From Micromonospora sp. HM5-17 (lineage in GTDB: Bacteria > Actinomycetota > Actinomycetes > Mycobacteriales > Micromonosporaceae): 64,000 nucleotides of DNA. The stretch is taken from the NCBI RefSeq assembly GCF_003762835.1, contig NZ_RJWA01000003.1:744001-808000 (forward strand), written 5' to 3'. The notes below the pieces were generated by a model. That model was given only the letters and a program-made list of their open reading frames with translations, was not told the origin of the DNA and ran no database searches. This document shows positions 17,318 to 26,063 of this stretch, piece after piece (the stretch's first letter is position 1; every line of letters begins with the position of its first letter). The position numbers and the translations under genes were made by a program.

Positions 17318-18415
17318 ATGACGGCCGGACGGGTCGAGCCTCCAGCGATGCCCGCCACCCAGCGTCCGGACTCCGACGCGGGGTCGTCGTACCAGCGGCC
17401 CGATGCGACCGGGCCGGCCGGGGCGGCAGAGGCGACGGAGCAGGCTGGGGCACGGCGGCCAACCGAAGCCGGGGACGGCGAGCCGGCGCCAGGTCGGGAC
17501 CACGGCGGTCGGTCGGTGGTACGGGTGGCGGCGCCGACCGAGCGGCGGAACCCGCGCAGCATGGACCTCGACCTCATGTCCACCCGCGAGGTGCTGCGGG
17601 TGATCAACGAGGACGATCGGCGGGTGCCGGCGGCGGTCGCGAACGTCCTCGACGAACTCGCCGTCGCGGTCGACCTGGCGGTCACCGCGTTGCGCGCCGG
17701 GCACCGGGTGCACTACTTCGGGGCCGGCACCTCGGGCCGACTCGGGGTGCTCGACGCCGCCGAGCTGGCCCCCACCTTCAATGCGCCGGACCGGTGGTTC
17801 TGTGCCCACCTGGCGGGCGGGCCCGCCGCGATGCTGCGCGCGGTGGAGGACGCCGAGGACGACGAGGCGGGCGGCGCCGCCGAGGCGAGGGAGTGTGTCC
17901 AGGCTGGCGACCTGGTGGTCGGGCTGGCTGCGAGTGGGCGCACCCCGTACGTGCTGGGCGCCCTGGCCGGGGCGACCGAAATGGGTGCCGACACGGTGCT
18001 GCTGTGCGCCAATCCCCAGGCGGCGGCGGCACGGTCGGTGACCGTCTTCATCGGGGTGGACACTGGCCCGGAGGTGGTGACCGGTTCGACCCGGATGAAG
18101 GCGGCGACCGCCCAGAAGCTCGTCCTGAACGCCTTCTCGACCGCCGCGATGGTCCGGCTCGGTCGGGTCTACTCGAACCTCATGATCGATATGGTGGCCA
18201 CCAACGCCAAGCTGCGGGGCCGGATGATCTCGATCCTGATGGAGGCGACCGGCTGCGCCGAGGACGTCGCCCAGCGGGCGCTGACCGAGGCCAACGGCGA
18301 TCTGAAGGCCGCCCTGGTGTCGTTGCTCTCCGGCGTCGCCATCGCGGACGCCCGGGCCGCGCTGGACCGGTCCGCCAACCAGGTGCGGGGAGCGATCGCC
18401 CTGCTCGCCGGCTGA
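17318..18415 (+). CDS. murQ: N-acetylmuramic acid 6-phosphate etherase
   Basis: MurQ removes the lactyl ether from MurNAc-6-phosphate to give GlcNAc-6-phosphate during cell-wall recycling. The family signature region is complete: PTERRNPRSMDLDLMS, VHYFGAGTSGRLGVLDAAE (SIS phosphosugar site) and TGSTRMKAATAQKLVLNA. The C-terminal UBA-like segment (CAEDVAQRALTEANGDLKAALV) is present. The protein has an unusual 65-75-residue low-complexity N-terminal extension if it starts at ATG 17318, which has a G-rich site upstream; GTG 17516 would give the normal family length. It lies 167 bases after the RpiR-type gene. Confidence 0.88.
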   Translation: MTAGRVEPPAMPATQRPDSDAGSSYQRPDATGPAGAAEATEQAGARRPTEAGDGEPAPGRDHGGRSVVRVAAPTERRNPRSMDLDLMSTREVLRVINEDDRRVPAAVANVLDELAVAVDLAVTALRAGHRVHYFGAGTSGRLGVLDAAELAPTFNAPDRWFCAHLAGGPAAMLRAVEDAEDDEAGGAAEARECVQAGDLVVGLAASGRTPYVLGALAGATEMGADTVLLCANPQAAAARSVTVFIGVDTGPEVVTGSTRMKAATAQKLVLNAFSTAAMVRLGRVYSNLMIDMVATNAKLRGRMISILMEATGCAEDVAQRALTEANGDLKAALVSLLSGVAIADARAALDRSANQVRGAIALLAG

Positions 18416-18452
18416 CCGGCCGCCGGCCCGGATCGTCCCGCCCAAAGCGGCG

Positions 18453-18472
18453 GGCGTGGCGGTTCCCACGCC
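18453..18472 (+). terminator. Possible terminator after murQ
   Basis: A 7-bp GC-rich stem (18453-18459 with 18466-18472, GGCGTGG/CCACGCC) with a 6-base loop, 38 bases after the murQ stop. There is no T-run. It is weak compared with other hairpins in this window. Confidence 0.35.
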
Positions 18473-19021
18473 GCCCATCCCGGCGTCGCGGTTGTCCCGG
18501 CTCGTCGGGGTCGTCTGGCCACGCCGCCCCCGGCCCCCTCGACCGGGACGCCACCGGGTCCGCGTCCGCCGTCCCGCTCGGGGCGTTCCGGCCGTCCCGC
18601 CCGGCCGCGTCGCCGACGCGTGGTGCGTCGGACTGCCGACCCGGGACTGAACCCGGGCTGCGGATTGTTGGTCGGGCGGAGGGGTAATCCCGGTGTGGCG
18701 GGCGTGAACCGACCAGCCGCGCCGTACGTGTGTCAGAGCGTGACGAGAATCGCAGCAAGCTGGTGACCTGGATCGCTGTGCGTCGCTGGGCGGCGATGGT
18801 GCGATAGCCGGGCGAGGGTCGACGCATGCCCCGGAGCTGTGGCGTTGCCGCCGCCGACTCAGCCGATCCGGCCGACTGACAGCAAACGTCGATCGTGCTT
18901 TCAGCAACTACTCAGGCATTCGTGACACTTTCGACTCACGAGTTGGAATCCCCAACGCGTCTCAACTGTTGTGTAGGTGTCAGCACCGCAGGGCACAGCG
19001 GAAGTTACGGGGGAGGGGCTG
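18473..19021. other. Long intergenic region upstream of the sigma-factor gene
   Basis: No gene is supported here. The last 130 bases (from about 18885) are clearly less GC-rich than the surroundings and hold short inverted repeats such as GTTGG-AATCC-CCAAC (18954-18968), as expected for a regulated promoter and 5' leader of the sigma gene. No certain -35/-10 pair could be chosen. Confidence 0.4.
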
Positions 19022-20035
19022 ATGAACGTGGGGACGGCAGGAGCAGGCACCCGGGCGTTCACCGGGGAGAACGACGAGGGGACCGTGGGCACCGTGGAGA
19101 AGAAGATCGTGATGCGGACCGACGAGGTTGCGGAGGAGCGCGACCTGGTCGGCGTGTACCTGCACGAGATCTCCCGCACACCGCTCCTCGACGCCGCCGC
19201 CGAGGTCGACCTCTCCAAGGCCATCGAGGCCGGCCTGTACGCTGAGCACCTGCTCGAGACCGACCGGGTGCCGGAGGGCGTGAGCCGCGCGGAGCTGCGG
19301 CGACTCGTGATCGAGGGGGAGCGGGCGAAGGATCTGTTCATCCGCGCCAACCTCCGGCTGGTCGTGTCGATCGCCCGGCGGTACGTCCGCTCCGGCATGC
19401 CGATGCTCGACCTGATCCAGGAGGGCAACACCGGCCTGGTCCGGGCGGTCGAGAAGTTCGACTACGAGCGAGGCTACAAGTTCTCGACGTACGCGACCTG
19501 GTGGATCCGCCAGGCGATCAGCCGGGCGATCGCCCAGCAGGAGCGGACCGTCCGTCTGCCGGTGCACCTGGTCGAGGACGTCAACCGGATGCGGAACGTG
19601 GCCCGGCAGCTCACCCGTGAGCTGGGCACCGACCCGGAGCCGGAGCAGATCGCCGCGGCCCTGGGGGTGCCGGTGGAGCGGGTGAACGAGCTGGTGCGCT
19701 GGTCGCAGGACACCGTCTCGCTGGACACCCCGGTCGGTGACGACGGGGACACCAACCTCGGCGACCTGGTCGCGGACAGCGACGCGCCGTCGCCGGAGGA
19801 CATCGTCCTCACCGGGCTGGAGCGGCAGCGGATCGAGGGGCTGCTCAACCACCTCGACGACCGGTCGGCCGGCATCATGCGGGCGCGGTACGGCCTCGAG
19901 GACGGTCGCGAGCACTCGCTGACCGAGGTCGCGTCCCGGTTCTCGCTCTCGCGCGAGCGGATCCGGCAGCTGGAGATCCAGGCGCTGGGCCGGCTGCGGG
20001 AGCTGGCCCGGGCGGAGGGCCTGGCGGCGGCCTGA
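19022..20035 (+). CDS. Group 2 sigma-70 factor (SigB/HrdB-like)
   Basis: 337 residues. Region 1.2 is present (DLVGVYLHEISRTPLL); regions 2.1-2.4 follow (LRLVVSIARRYVRSGMPMLDLIQEGNTGL, YKFSTYATWWIRQAI). Region 3 follows, and region 4.2 ends HSLTEVASRFSLSRERIRQLE. It lacks the long acidic region 1.1 of the housekeeping factor, so it is a non-essential principal-like (group 2) sigma factor recognising -10 elements like TANNNT. The start at ATG 19022 has GGGGGAGGGG just upstream. It sits alone with a long leader and its own terminator. Confidence 0.88.
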   Translation: MNVGTAGAGTRAFTGENDEGTVGTVEKKIVMRTDEVAEERDLVGVYLHEISRTPLLDAAAEVDLSKAIEAGLYAEHLLETDRVPEGVSRAELRRLVIEGERAKDLFIRANLRLVVSIARRYVRSGMPMLDLIQEGNTGLVRAVEKFDYERGYKFSTYATWWIRQAISRAIAQQERTVRLPVHLVEDVNRMRNVARQLTRELGTDPEPEQIAAALGVPVERVNELVRWSQDTVSLDTPVGDDGDTNLGDLVADSDAPSPEDIVLTGLERQRIEGLLNHLDDRSAGIMRARYGLEDGREHSLTEVASRFSLSRERIRQLEIQALGRLRELARAEGLAAA

Positions 20036-20078
20036 CGTCGTACGGGTGAGCCGTCCCGGGGGCGGCCCAGACCCGGTG

Positions 20079-20111
20079 AATGGCCGGCGTCCTTCCGGGA
20101 CGCCGGCCATT
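20079..20111. terminator. Strong terminator after the sigma-factor gene
   Basis: A perfect 14-bp stem (20079-20092 with 20098-20111, arm AATGGCCGGCGTCC) and a 5-base loop, ending in TT. It lies between convergent genes and probably serves both. Confidence 0.85.
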
Positions 20112-20148
20112 CGTCGTCTCCGGGCCATGGGGACGACGCGGACCATGA

Positions 20149-20829
20149 TCACCGGAAGCGGGCGACCAGGTCGCCGAGCCTCGCGGTCGGTTGGGTGTCG
20201 CAGAGCTGGTCGAGCGCCGTCATCACCAGCGGGTTGTGCGCGTCGGAGACGCCCTTGGCGAGCCCGATCTGCCGGATCGCCGCCACCCGCTCCTCCGGCG
20301 GGGCCTGCCGGTACTCGGCGCAGGTCGAGTCGGAGGTCAGCCCGCCGGCGTCGCGCAGGTCGGCGACGACCGACCGGCCGACCACGAGCGCCAGGACGGT
20401 GACCACGGCCGCCGCGCCGAGGCTGAGCCAGAGCGCCCGGCGGCGGTGCGGCCGGCTCGCGGGTTCCTCGGCGGTGGACTCCGTGGCCGGGGTGGACGTC
20501 GTCTCGGCGGGTTTCCGCTCGACCGGCAGGGCCGCGACCGCGGCGTCGAGCTCCGCCGCGTACGCCGGATCGTCGGCCGCGGCCGTGGCGAGCAGGCGCT
20601 TGACCAGGGAGTTGTTGCGGGGGTCCCTGACCAGGTCGGCGAGGGCCTCCTGCTCTCCGAGGGCGTGGAGCCGGTCCGCCACGAGCCGGTAGAGCCGGTG
20701 GACGGGGCCGTGTCGCTCCGACTCGCCGGGTGGCGCCGCCGCGTCGGAGTCCGCGGCGACCTCGGGCAGCCGGGGAGCGAGGCGGTCCAGCACCACAGTG
20801 GCCAGACTCCTGGCCTCCGACGGGTCCAT
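20149..20829 (-). CDS. Single-pass membrane protein, unknown function
   Basis: 226 residues. A helical cytoplasmic part (EARSLATVVLDRLAPRLPEV, then VHRLYRLVADRLHALGEQEALADLV) leads to a Thr/Glu/Pro-rich linker, one transmembrane helix (ALWLSLGAAAVVTVLALVVG) and a short outer domain with two Cys (STCAEYR, DQLCDTQ) that may form a disulfide. I do not recognise the family. The start at ATG 20829 is supported by TAACCT beginning 13 bases upstream (leaderless pattern). Confidence 0.6.
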   Translation of the reverse strand: MDPSEARSLATVVLDRLAPRLPEVAADSDAAAPPGESERHGPVHRLYRLVADRLHALGEQEALADLVRDPRNNSLVKRLLATAAADDPAYAAELDAAVAALPVERKPAETTSTPATESTAEEPASRPHRRRALWLSLGAAAVVTVLALVVGRSVVADLRDAGGLTSDSTCAEYRQAPPEERVAAIRQIGLAKGVSDAHNPLVMTALDQLCDTQPTARLGDLVARFR

Positions 20830-20905
20830 GCCTGGCAGGTTAGCCGCTGCCGAAGACCGCATGACTACCGCACCTCGTCTTCACAGCTTTCGCATATCTC
20901 CTGCC

Positions 20906-20911
20906 TACGCT
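20906..20911 (+). promoter_or_regulatory. -10 element of alr, leaderless type
   Basis: TACGCT begins exactly 13 bases before the GTG start of alr. This puts the transcript start at or next to the start codon, and alr has no ribosome site. The -35 is unclear. Confidence 0.5.
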
Positions 20912-20918
20912 GGGCAGG

Positions 20919-22112
20919 GTGATCAACATCGGGGGAGCCAGCGGCGGGGCGTGGACGCTGCCACCCCTCGCCGAGGCGGTTGTCGATCTCGACGCGATCG
21001 CCCACAACACCCGGGTGCTGGCCGGTCGTACCGAGGCCGACCTGCTGGCGGTGGTCAAGGCCGACGCGTTCGGGCACGGGTTCCTGGAGGTCGCGCGTAC
21101 CGCGCTGGCGTCGGGAGCCCGATGGCTGGGCGTGACCTCCCAGGCCGAGGCGCTGGCGCTGCGCGTCGCGGGGATCGAGGCACCGGTGCTGAGCTGGCTG
21201 CACGCCCCGGACGAGGACTTCGGCCCGGCGGTCGCCGCCCGGGTCGATCTGTCGGTCGCCTCCGTCGCGCACCTGGACGCGGTCGTCGCGGCGGCCGAAC
21301 GGGTCGGCCGGCGCGCCGACGTCCACCTCAAGGTCGACACCGGGCTGTCCCGCAACGGCGCCACGGAGGATGACTGGCCGGAGCTGGTACGGCTGGCCCA
21401 CGGCCAGGAGGCCGCCGGCCGGGTCCGGGTCCGGGGCATCTGGTCCCACCTGGCCGGCTCGGGACTGCCGGGCGACCCCCTGGACGGCGCCCAGCTACGC
21501 CGGTTCAACCGCGCCCTGGCCACGGCCCGCCGCCTGGGGCTGAACCCGGAGGTGGCGCACCTGGCGGGCTCGGCCGCCCTGGTCGGCCGCCCGGAGACGC
21601 ACTTCGACCTGGTTCGACCCGGCATCGCCCTGTACGGCGTGGAGCCGCTGCCGGGCCGGTCGGTGGGGTTGCGGCCGGCGATGACCCTGCGCTCCCGGGT
21701 CATCCTGACCAAGCGGGTGCCGGCCGGCACCGGGATCGCGTACGGGCACGACTACGTCGCCCCGGTCGCGACGACGCTGGCCCTGGTCCCGGTCGGCTAC
21801 GCCGACGGGGTCCCCCGCAGCGCCGCCGGGCGGGCCGAGGTGTGGATCGGGGGACGGCGTCACCCGGTGGCCGGGCGGGTCACCATGGACCAGATCGTCG
21901 TCGACGTCGGGGACCTGCCGGTCCGGACCGGCGACGAGGTGCTGCTCTTCGGCCGGGGTGACCGGGGCGAACCCACCGTCGTCGACTGGGCCCGCTGGGC
22001 GGGAACGAACCCGCACGAGATCTTCACCGGCATCGGCGCCCGGGTGATCCGGCGCTATCTGCCGATCCGGTCGGGACGGCGGAGCGGCGGACGGGAGCGG
22101 GTACGTGTCTGA
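20919..22112 (+). CDS. alr: Alanine racemase
   Basis: 397 residues. PLP-dependent racemase that makes D-alanine for peptidoglycan. The PLP lysine is in VVKADAFGHG; the usual tyrosine of KADAYGHG is Phe here. The second catalytic tyrosine is in GIAYGHDYVA, and the substrate loop is PVGYADGVPRS. The TIM-barrel N-domain and the beta C-domain (RVTMDQIVVDVGD) are complete. It overlaps ddl by eight bases, so D-Ala synthesis and ligation are translationally coupled. The unusual motif and pairing suggest it may be a second racemase rather than the housekeeping one; this cannot be settled from the window. Confidence 0.85.
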   Translation: MINIGGASGGAWTLPPLAEAVVDLDAIAHNTRVLAGRTEADLLAVVKADAFGHGFLEVARTALASGARWLGVTSQAEALALRVAGIEAPVLSWLHAPDEDFGPAVAARVDLSVASVAHLDAVVAAAERVGRRADVHLKVDTGLSRNGATEDDWPELVRLAHGQEAAGRVRVRGIWSHLAGSGLPGDPLDGAQLRRFNRALATARRLGLNPEVAHLAGSAALVGRPETHFDLVRPGIALYGVEPLPGRSVGLRPAMTLRSRVILTKRVPAGTGIAYGHDYVAPVATTLALVPVGYADGVPRSAAGRAEVWIGGRRHPVAGRVTMDQIVVDVGDLPVRTGDEVLLFGRGDRGEPTVVDWARWAGTNPHEIFTGIGARVIRRYLPIRSGRRSGGRERVRV

Positions 22113-23178
22113 CTCGACGCTCAGGGTCGCGGTCATCGGCGGCGGGCGCAGCGGCGAGCACGAGGTCTCCCGGACGTCGGCGGCGAGCGTCCTGGCGAAC
22201 CTCGATCCGCGTCGCTACCGCCCCGAGTCGGTGCTGATCACCAGGTCCGGCGAGTGGGTCTTCGGCGCGGAGGCACCGGTCGGCGTCTTCGCCGCGATCG
22301 AGCGGCTGCGTCGGGTGGACGTGATCTTCCCGGCCCTGCACGGCCCGTACGGCGAGGACGGCACCCTGCAGTCCGTGCTCGAACTGACCGGGGTGCCGTA
22401 CGTCGGCAACGGCGTGTTGGCGAGCGCCGCCGGCATGGACAAGGAGTTCACGAAGAAGCTGCTCGCCGCCGAGGGCGTACCGGTCGCCGATGCCGTGGTG
22501 TCCCGGTTGACCGATCCGGACGACGTCCCGGACGAGGCGGCGTTGCGCCGGCTCGGCCTGCCGGTCTTCGTCAAGCCGGCGCGGGCCGGGTCCAGCCTCG
22601 GCGTCTCCCGGGTGACCCGCTGGGCCGACCTGCCGGCGGCGCTGCGGCGGGCCCGGGCGAGCGACCCGAAGGTGCTGATCGAGGCGGCGGTACCCGGCCG
22701 GGAGGTGGACCTGGCGGTCCTGGAGTATCCGGATGGTGAGCTCGCCGTCGGCCCGCCGCTGGAGATCCGGGTCGCCGGTGGCCGTGACTTCTTCGACTTC
22801 GACGCCAAGTACGACGACCCCGACACCGTCTTCGAGATCCCGGCCCGGCTGGAGCCGGACGTCGCCGCCGAACTGGCCGACCTCGCGGTACGGGCGTTCC
22901 GGGCGCTCGGCTGCGCGGGACTGGCCCGGATCGACTTCTTCCTCCGCGACGGGCGTCGGCCGGTGCTCAACGAGGTCAACACGTTCCCCGGCTTCACCCC
23001 GGTGTCCCAGTACCCCCGGATCTGGCGGGTCGCCGGGCTCACCTACCCGGAGCTGCTGGACATCCTCGTCGAGACCGCGCTCGCCCGGCACCGCCGACGC
23101 CCGGCCGGGGCGTCGACCGGCGACCGGCCCTCCGGCCTCCGCGCGGCCGACCGCACCCGGCCCGGCCCGCGGGGCTAG
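22105..23178 (+). CDS. ddl: D-alanine--D-alanine ligase
   Basis: 357 residues. ATP-grasp enzyme joining two D-alanines. Motifs: GGRSGEHEVS at the start, FPALHGPYGEDGTLQ, FVKPARAGSSLGV, and EVNTFPGFTPVSQYP at the C-terminal metal/substrate site. The omega-loop region reads FDFDAKYDD; the Lys-Tyr there fits D-Ala-D-Ala ligases rather than the His of VanA-type D-Ala-D-Lac ligases, so no glycopeptide resistance is implied. A 30-residue basic, low-complexity tail is added. The stop overlaps that of the convergent NlpC/P60 gene by three bases. Confidence 0.88.
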   Translation: MSDSTLRVAVIGGGRSGEHEVSRTSAASVLANLDPRRYRPESVLITRSGEWVFGAEAPVGVFAAIERLRRVDVIFPALHGPYGEDGTLQSVLELTGVPYVGNGVLASAAGMDKEFTKKLLAAEGVPVADAVVSRLTDPDDVPDEAALRRLGLPVFVKPARAGSSLGVSRVTRWADLPAALRRARASDPKVLIEAAVPGREVDLAVLEYPDGELAVGPPLEIRVAGGRDFFDFDAKYDDPDTVFEIPARLEPDVAAELADLAVRAFRALGCAGLARIDFFLRDGRRPVLNEVNTFPGFTPVSQYPRIWRVAGLTYPELLDILVETALARHRRRPAGASTGDRPSGLRAADRTRPGPRG

Positions 23179-24137
23179 CCGACCCGGCCGTAGCCGTACG
23201 GCGGCATCATGTCGACGCTGGCGAGCTTCACGCTCTCGCCCGGCCGCGGGGCGTGGATCACCTTGCCGTCGCCGACGTAGATCGCGACGTGCCCGAGCCC
23301 GCTGTAGAAGACGAGGTCGCCAGGCTTCAGGGCGCTCCGGCTGATGTGCACGACCACGCTCCACTGCTGGGCGGCGTTGTGCGGCAGGGACTTGCCGGCG
23401 GCCCGCCACGCCGCCTTGGTCAGCCCCGAGCAGTCGTAGCCGTCCGGACCCTCGGCGCCGTAGACGTACGGGGTGCCGATCGCGTTGTAGGCGAAGGTCA
23501 CCGCCTTGCCGGCGTTGCCGTCGATGGCGGGAATCTTGCCGGTGTACCGGCTGCCGTACGAGGTCGGGGAGCCGTACGCCTTCCGGCGCAGCTCGTAGAG
23601 CTTGTCGAGGTCCTTCTCGATCTTTTTCTTGTGGCTGGCGAGCTGCTTCGCCTGGGCGGTCTGCCGGGCCAGTGTGGCGTCGAGCTGCGCCTTCTGGTCG
23701 AGGTACTGGCGCTGCGCGGCGTCGAACGCGGAGATCTGCCGGTCGCGGCTGTGGGCGAGCTGTTCCAGGAAACCGAGGCGGTCGACCAGGTTGGTGGCGG
23801 CGCTGTGCCCGAGCAGGGCGTTGGCGCTGTCCAGCCCGCCGAACTTGTACGCCTGGGCGGCGAGCTGGGCCACCTCCGCGCGACCCTGTGCCACCTGCTG
23901 CTCCAGGGGGCCGATGCGCTCGTTGAGCGCGGCCACCGCGGCCTTGCTCTTCTTGATGTCCTCGTTCAGCCGGTTGTACGACTCGACGACCTTCTCTAGT
24001 TCGGCGGAGGCCTTGTTGATCTGCTCTGTGAGCTCGGCGGCTGACGGCTCGGCCCGGGCCGCCGATGCCGGGGCGACCAGGGCCGCCGAGGCGACGGCCA
24101 CGACGAGTGTCCGCAGCAGGTTCCGCAACGACGACAA
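23175..24137 (-). CDS. Secreted NlpC/P60 peptidoglycan hydrolase with coiled coil
   Basis: 320 residues from TTG 24137; GTG 24170 or TTG 24128 are alternatives. A signal peptide (LRNLLRTLVVAVASAALVAPASA) is followed by a long coiled coil (about residues 40-190; LTEQINKASAELEKVVESYNRLNEDIKKSK). The C-terminal NlpC/P60 domain has the catalytic Cys in YDCSGLTKAA, His in GLGHVAIYVGDG and third residue in VIHAPRPG. This is the RipA/CwlO-like plan: the coiled coil restrains the hydrolase and may be controlled by FtsEX. It cuts gamma-D-Glu-mDAP links in the wall. Confidence 0.85.
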   Translation of the reverse strand: MSSLRNLLRTLVVAVASAALVAPASAARAEPSAAELTEQINKASAELEKVVESYNRLNEDIKKSKAAVAALNERIGPLEQQVAQGRAEVAQLAAQAYKFGGLDSANALLGHSAATNLVDRLGFLEQLAHSRDRQISAFDAAQRQYLDQKAQLDATLARQTAQAKQLASHKKKIEKDLDKLYELRRKAYGSPTSYGSRYTGKIPAIDGNAGKAVTFAYNAIGTPYVYGAEGPDGYDCSGLTKAAWRAAGKSLPHNAAQQWSVVVHISRSALKPGDLVFYSGLGHVAIYVGDGKVIHAPRPGESVKLASVDMMPPYGYGRVG

Positions 24138-24660
24138 CCTGTATGGAGCCCTTTCCTCGCGCTCGACCACGGGCGCTGGCTGCGTCCGGGCGAGACCGGC
24201 CGGCGCCGTCCGGCGGACGGCTGACCTCCGGGCCGGCTGGTTCAACCTAGCCCGGGGCGAGGACGACCGATAGTAGACAACGGGCGATCTGCGACGGTAG
24301 CGACGGATACCACGAATGTCGGGGTTACGCATCGTGGCATATGGGGACCGGGGTCGTGGTAGCCGGCGCCGCCGGGCGTCGGCGTCGAGGGAGCCCGTCG
24401 AGGACGACTTTCGGCTATGCCCCTTTGGTCGGTGTGTGCGGATGGCACTGTCGGTCGACAGTGGGCAAACCCGGGCGGCTCTGGACAAGCCACTGCCATC
24501 CGTACGGCCACCGCGGCGGGAGGACCCGGCTGGGTGATCGTTTTTCCGCTGGTCGGTGGCGTGCCCCACGCACAATGGGGCCCAGCCGAGAAGGTTTCCG
24601 GGAACGACAGCGCGAGCGGGTGACCCCCACCCGCCCCCTCAGGAGCCGTTGGAGGCACGA
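24138..24660. other. Divergent intergenic region between NlpC/P60 and DUF6232 genes
   Basis: Over 500 bases without a supportable gene. On the minus strand TACTAT (24271-24276, reverse complement ATAGTA) is a good -10 candidate for the hydrolase gene, about 135 bases upstream of its start, leaving a long leader. That leader holds a 7-bp hairpin (GCCGTCC/GGACGGC, about 24206-24222). I looked for the c-di-AMP riboswitch often placed before such genes and did not find its conserved core. Confidence 0.4.
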
Positions 24661-25203
24661 ATGGAGCCTACCCGTCCCGCCAGGCCCCTGCCCGACGCCG
24701 AGCTGGAGATCCCGGCGACCGCCCCGGCGCGGCCCACGGTCGACCTCTACCACCAGCCCGGGATCCGGGTCACGAGCCAGGCACTCATCGTAGCCGGGCG
24801 GCGGTTCCCGCTCACCGAGCTGACCCAGTTGCAGACCGCCCGGGGACCGCACGACCGGTTGACACTGCGCGCGGTGGTGGTCACCACCGTGGTGCTGGTC
24901 GGCATCGGTGTCGCGCTCGGCTACACCGGTGACCTCCACCGGCTGTCCGCCATGACGTATGTCGGGCTCGGCCTCGCGGCGTTCGTGCCGGTGGCGCTCG
25001 CCGTGGCCGGACACCGCTGGCGCCCGCCGGCGTACGAACTCTGGGGGCGGTACCGGGGATCGATGATCCTGCTCTTCAGCACCGACCAGGAGCGGCAGTT
25101 CGGGCAGGTGACCCGGGCGCTGATCCGGGCCCGCGAGGCGGCGCGGCTCGGTGCGTTCGCCCATCCGCCCGCCTCGGACACCCCGTACGAGCCGCTGCCG
25201 TAG
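24661..25203 (+). CDS. DUF6232 family membrane protein
   Basis: 180 residues from ATG 24661, which has GGAGG five bases upstream. The N-terminal part has VDLYHQPGIRVTSQALIVAGRRFPLTELTQLQ, the strand pattern of the DUF6232 family; two transmembrane helices follow (VVVTTVVLVGIGVALGY and MTYVGLGLAAFVPVALAVAG), then a short strand-rich end (ILLFSTDQERQFGQVTRALIRA). The function is unknown. Confidence 0.7.
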   Translation: MEPTRPARPLPDAELEIPATAPARPTVDLYHQPGIRVTSQALIVAGRRFPLTELTQLQTARGPHDRLTLRAVVVTTVVLVGIGVALGYTGDLHRLSAMTYVGLGLAAFVPVALAVAGHRWRPPAYELWGRYRGSMILLFSTDQERQFGQVTRALIRAREAARLGAFAHPPASDTPYEPLP

Positions 25204-25257
25204 CGGTTCGCGCGGCGGCGGCTCCCGGCTGGCCCGTAGGCCCGCACGGTCGGCGGG

Positions 25258-25587
25258 TCAGCCGGCCACCGGCTCCGGCTCGGGTCGGCGCTCCTGCTCA
25301 CGCACCTGGCGGGCGATCGTCCGCTCCGCGTAGAACGACAGGAACGGCACCGTACCGGCCAGCATCACCAGCACCATCCGCCCCAGCGGCCAGCGCGCCC
25401 GCCGCCCCAGGTCGAAGGCGGCCAGCAGGAAGACCATGTAGAGGAAGCCGTGGGCCGGACCGACGGTCTCGACCACGGTCGGGTCACCGCCGAGGTACTT
25501 CAACGGCATGCCGATCACGACCAGCACGATCAGCACGACGCCGACGATGTTGGCGACCACACGGTAGCGGGTCAGGGCTGCGCCCAC
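25258..25587 (-). CDS. DUF3817 integral membrane protein
   Basis: 109 residues with three transmembrane segments and the family motif ETVGPAHGFLYMVFLLAAFDLGRR, followed by LVMLAGTVPFLSFYAERTIA. DUF3817 proteins are small integral membrane proteins of unknown role. It overlaps the upstream membrane-protein gene by 16 bases, so the two form an operon. Confidence 0.75.
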   Translation of the reverse strand: MGAALTRYRVVANIVGVVLIVLVVIGMPLKYLGGDPTVVETVGPAHGFLYMVFLLAAFDLGRRARWPLGRMVLVMLAGTVPFLSFYAERTIARQVREQERRPEPEPVAG

Positions 25588-26063
25588 GATTCGTCCCTCC
25601 TCACGGCGGCCGGGCCGGGATAGCCGGGATAGTCGGCGGGCCGGGCCCCGGGATTGGCGTTCAACCAGGCCAGGTAGTGGTTGTATGCGGCGAGTGCGGG
25701 GTCGTCGCTGTCGGTGACCACGGGGCGTGGCCGGGCCGTACGCACCGGGCGACGGAACCCGGGGGCGGGCCTCGGACCGGTGGGTGTGGCTCCGGCCGGC
25801 GTGGTGCCGTCGTCCCGGTCGGCGGACGCGTCGCGGGTGTCGGCGGCGTCTCGGCCCCCCTGCAGGGTGTACCGGGCCTCACGGATCCAGAGGAAGATCA
25901 CGAAGCCCGCGAAGATCGGCCACTCGACGGCGTACGCCCAGCTCAGGGTGTTGCCGGCGCGAGCCCGGCTGATCTGCCACCAGCCGAGCGCGCAGAACGC
26001 GACCACGGTGACGACGGTGAGCACGTGGCGCAGGATCCACGCCGGTGTCCACAGCCGTTTCAT
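25572..26063 (-). CDS. Two-helix membrane protein, operon partner of DUF3817
   Basis: 163 residues. Two membrane helices (ILRHVLTVVTVVAFCALGWWQI and YAVEWPIFAGFVIFLWIREARY) are followed by a disordered basic linker and a conserved end DDPALAAYNHYLAWLNANPGARPADYPG. This is the common actinobacterial membrane protein upstream of DUF3817 genes. The first helix pair resembles SURF1-like topology, but there is no SURF1 domain. TACGCT starts 12 bases before ATG 26063 (leaderless pattern). Confidence 0.65.
   Translation of the reverse strand: MKRLWTPAWILRHVLTVVTVVAFCALGWWQISRARAGNTLSWAYAVEWPIFAGFVIFLWIREARYTLQGGRDAADTRDASADRDDGTTPAGATPTGPRPAPGFRRPVRTARPRPVVTDSDDPALAAYNHYLAWLNANPGARPADYPGYPGPAAVRRDESWAQP

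Noticed and set aside
22105-23178. VanA-type D-Ala-D-Lac ligase (glycopeptide resistance)
   Set aside because: The omega-loop Lys-Tyr and the PVSQYP end fit a D-Ala-D-Ala ligase, and there is no vanH or vanX-like gene next to it.
24138-24420. c-di-AMP riboswitch upstream of the NlpC/P60 gene
   Set aside because: Such riboswitches often precede these genes in actinomycetes, but the conserved core elements could not be found in the minus-strand leader.
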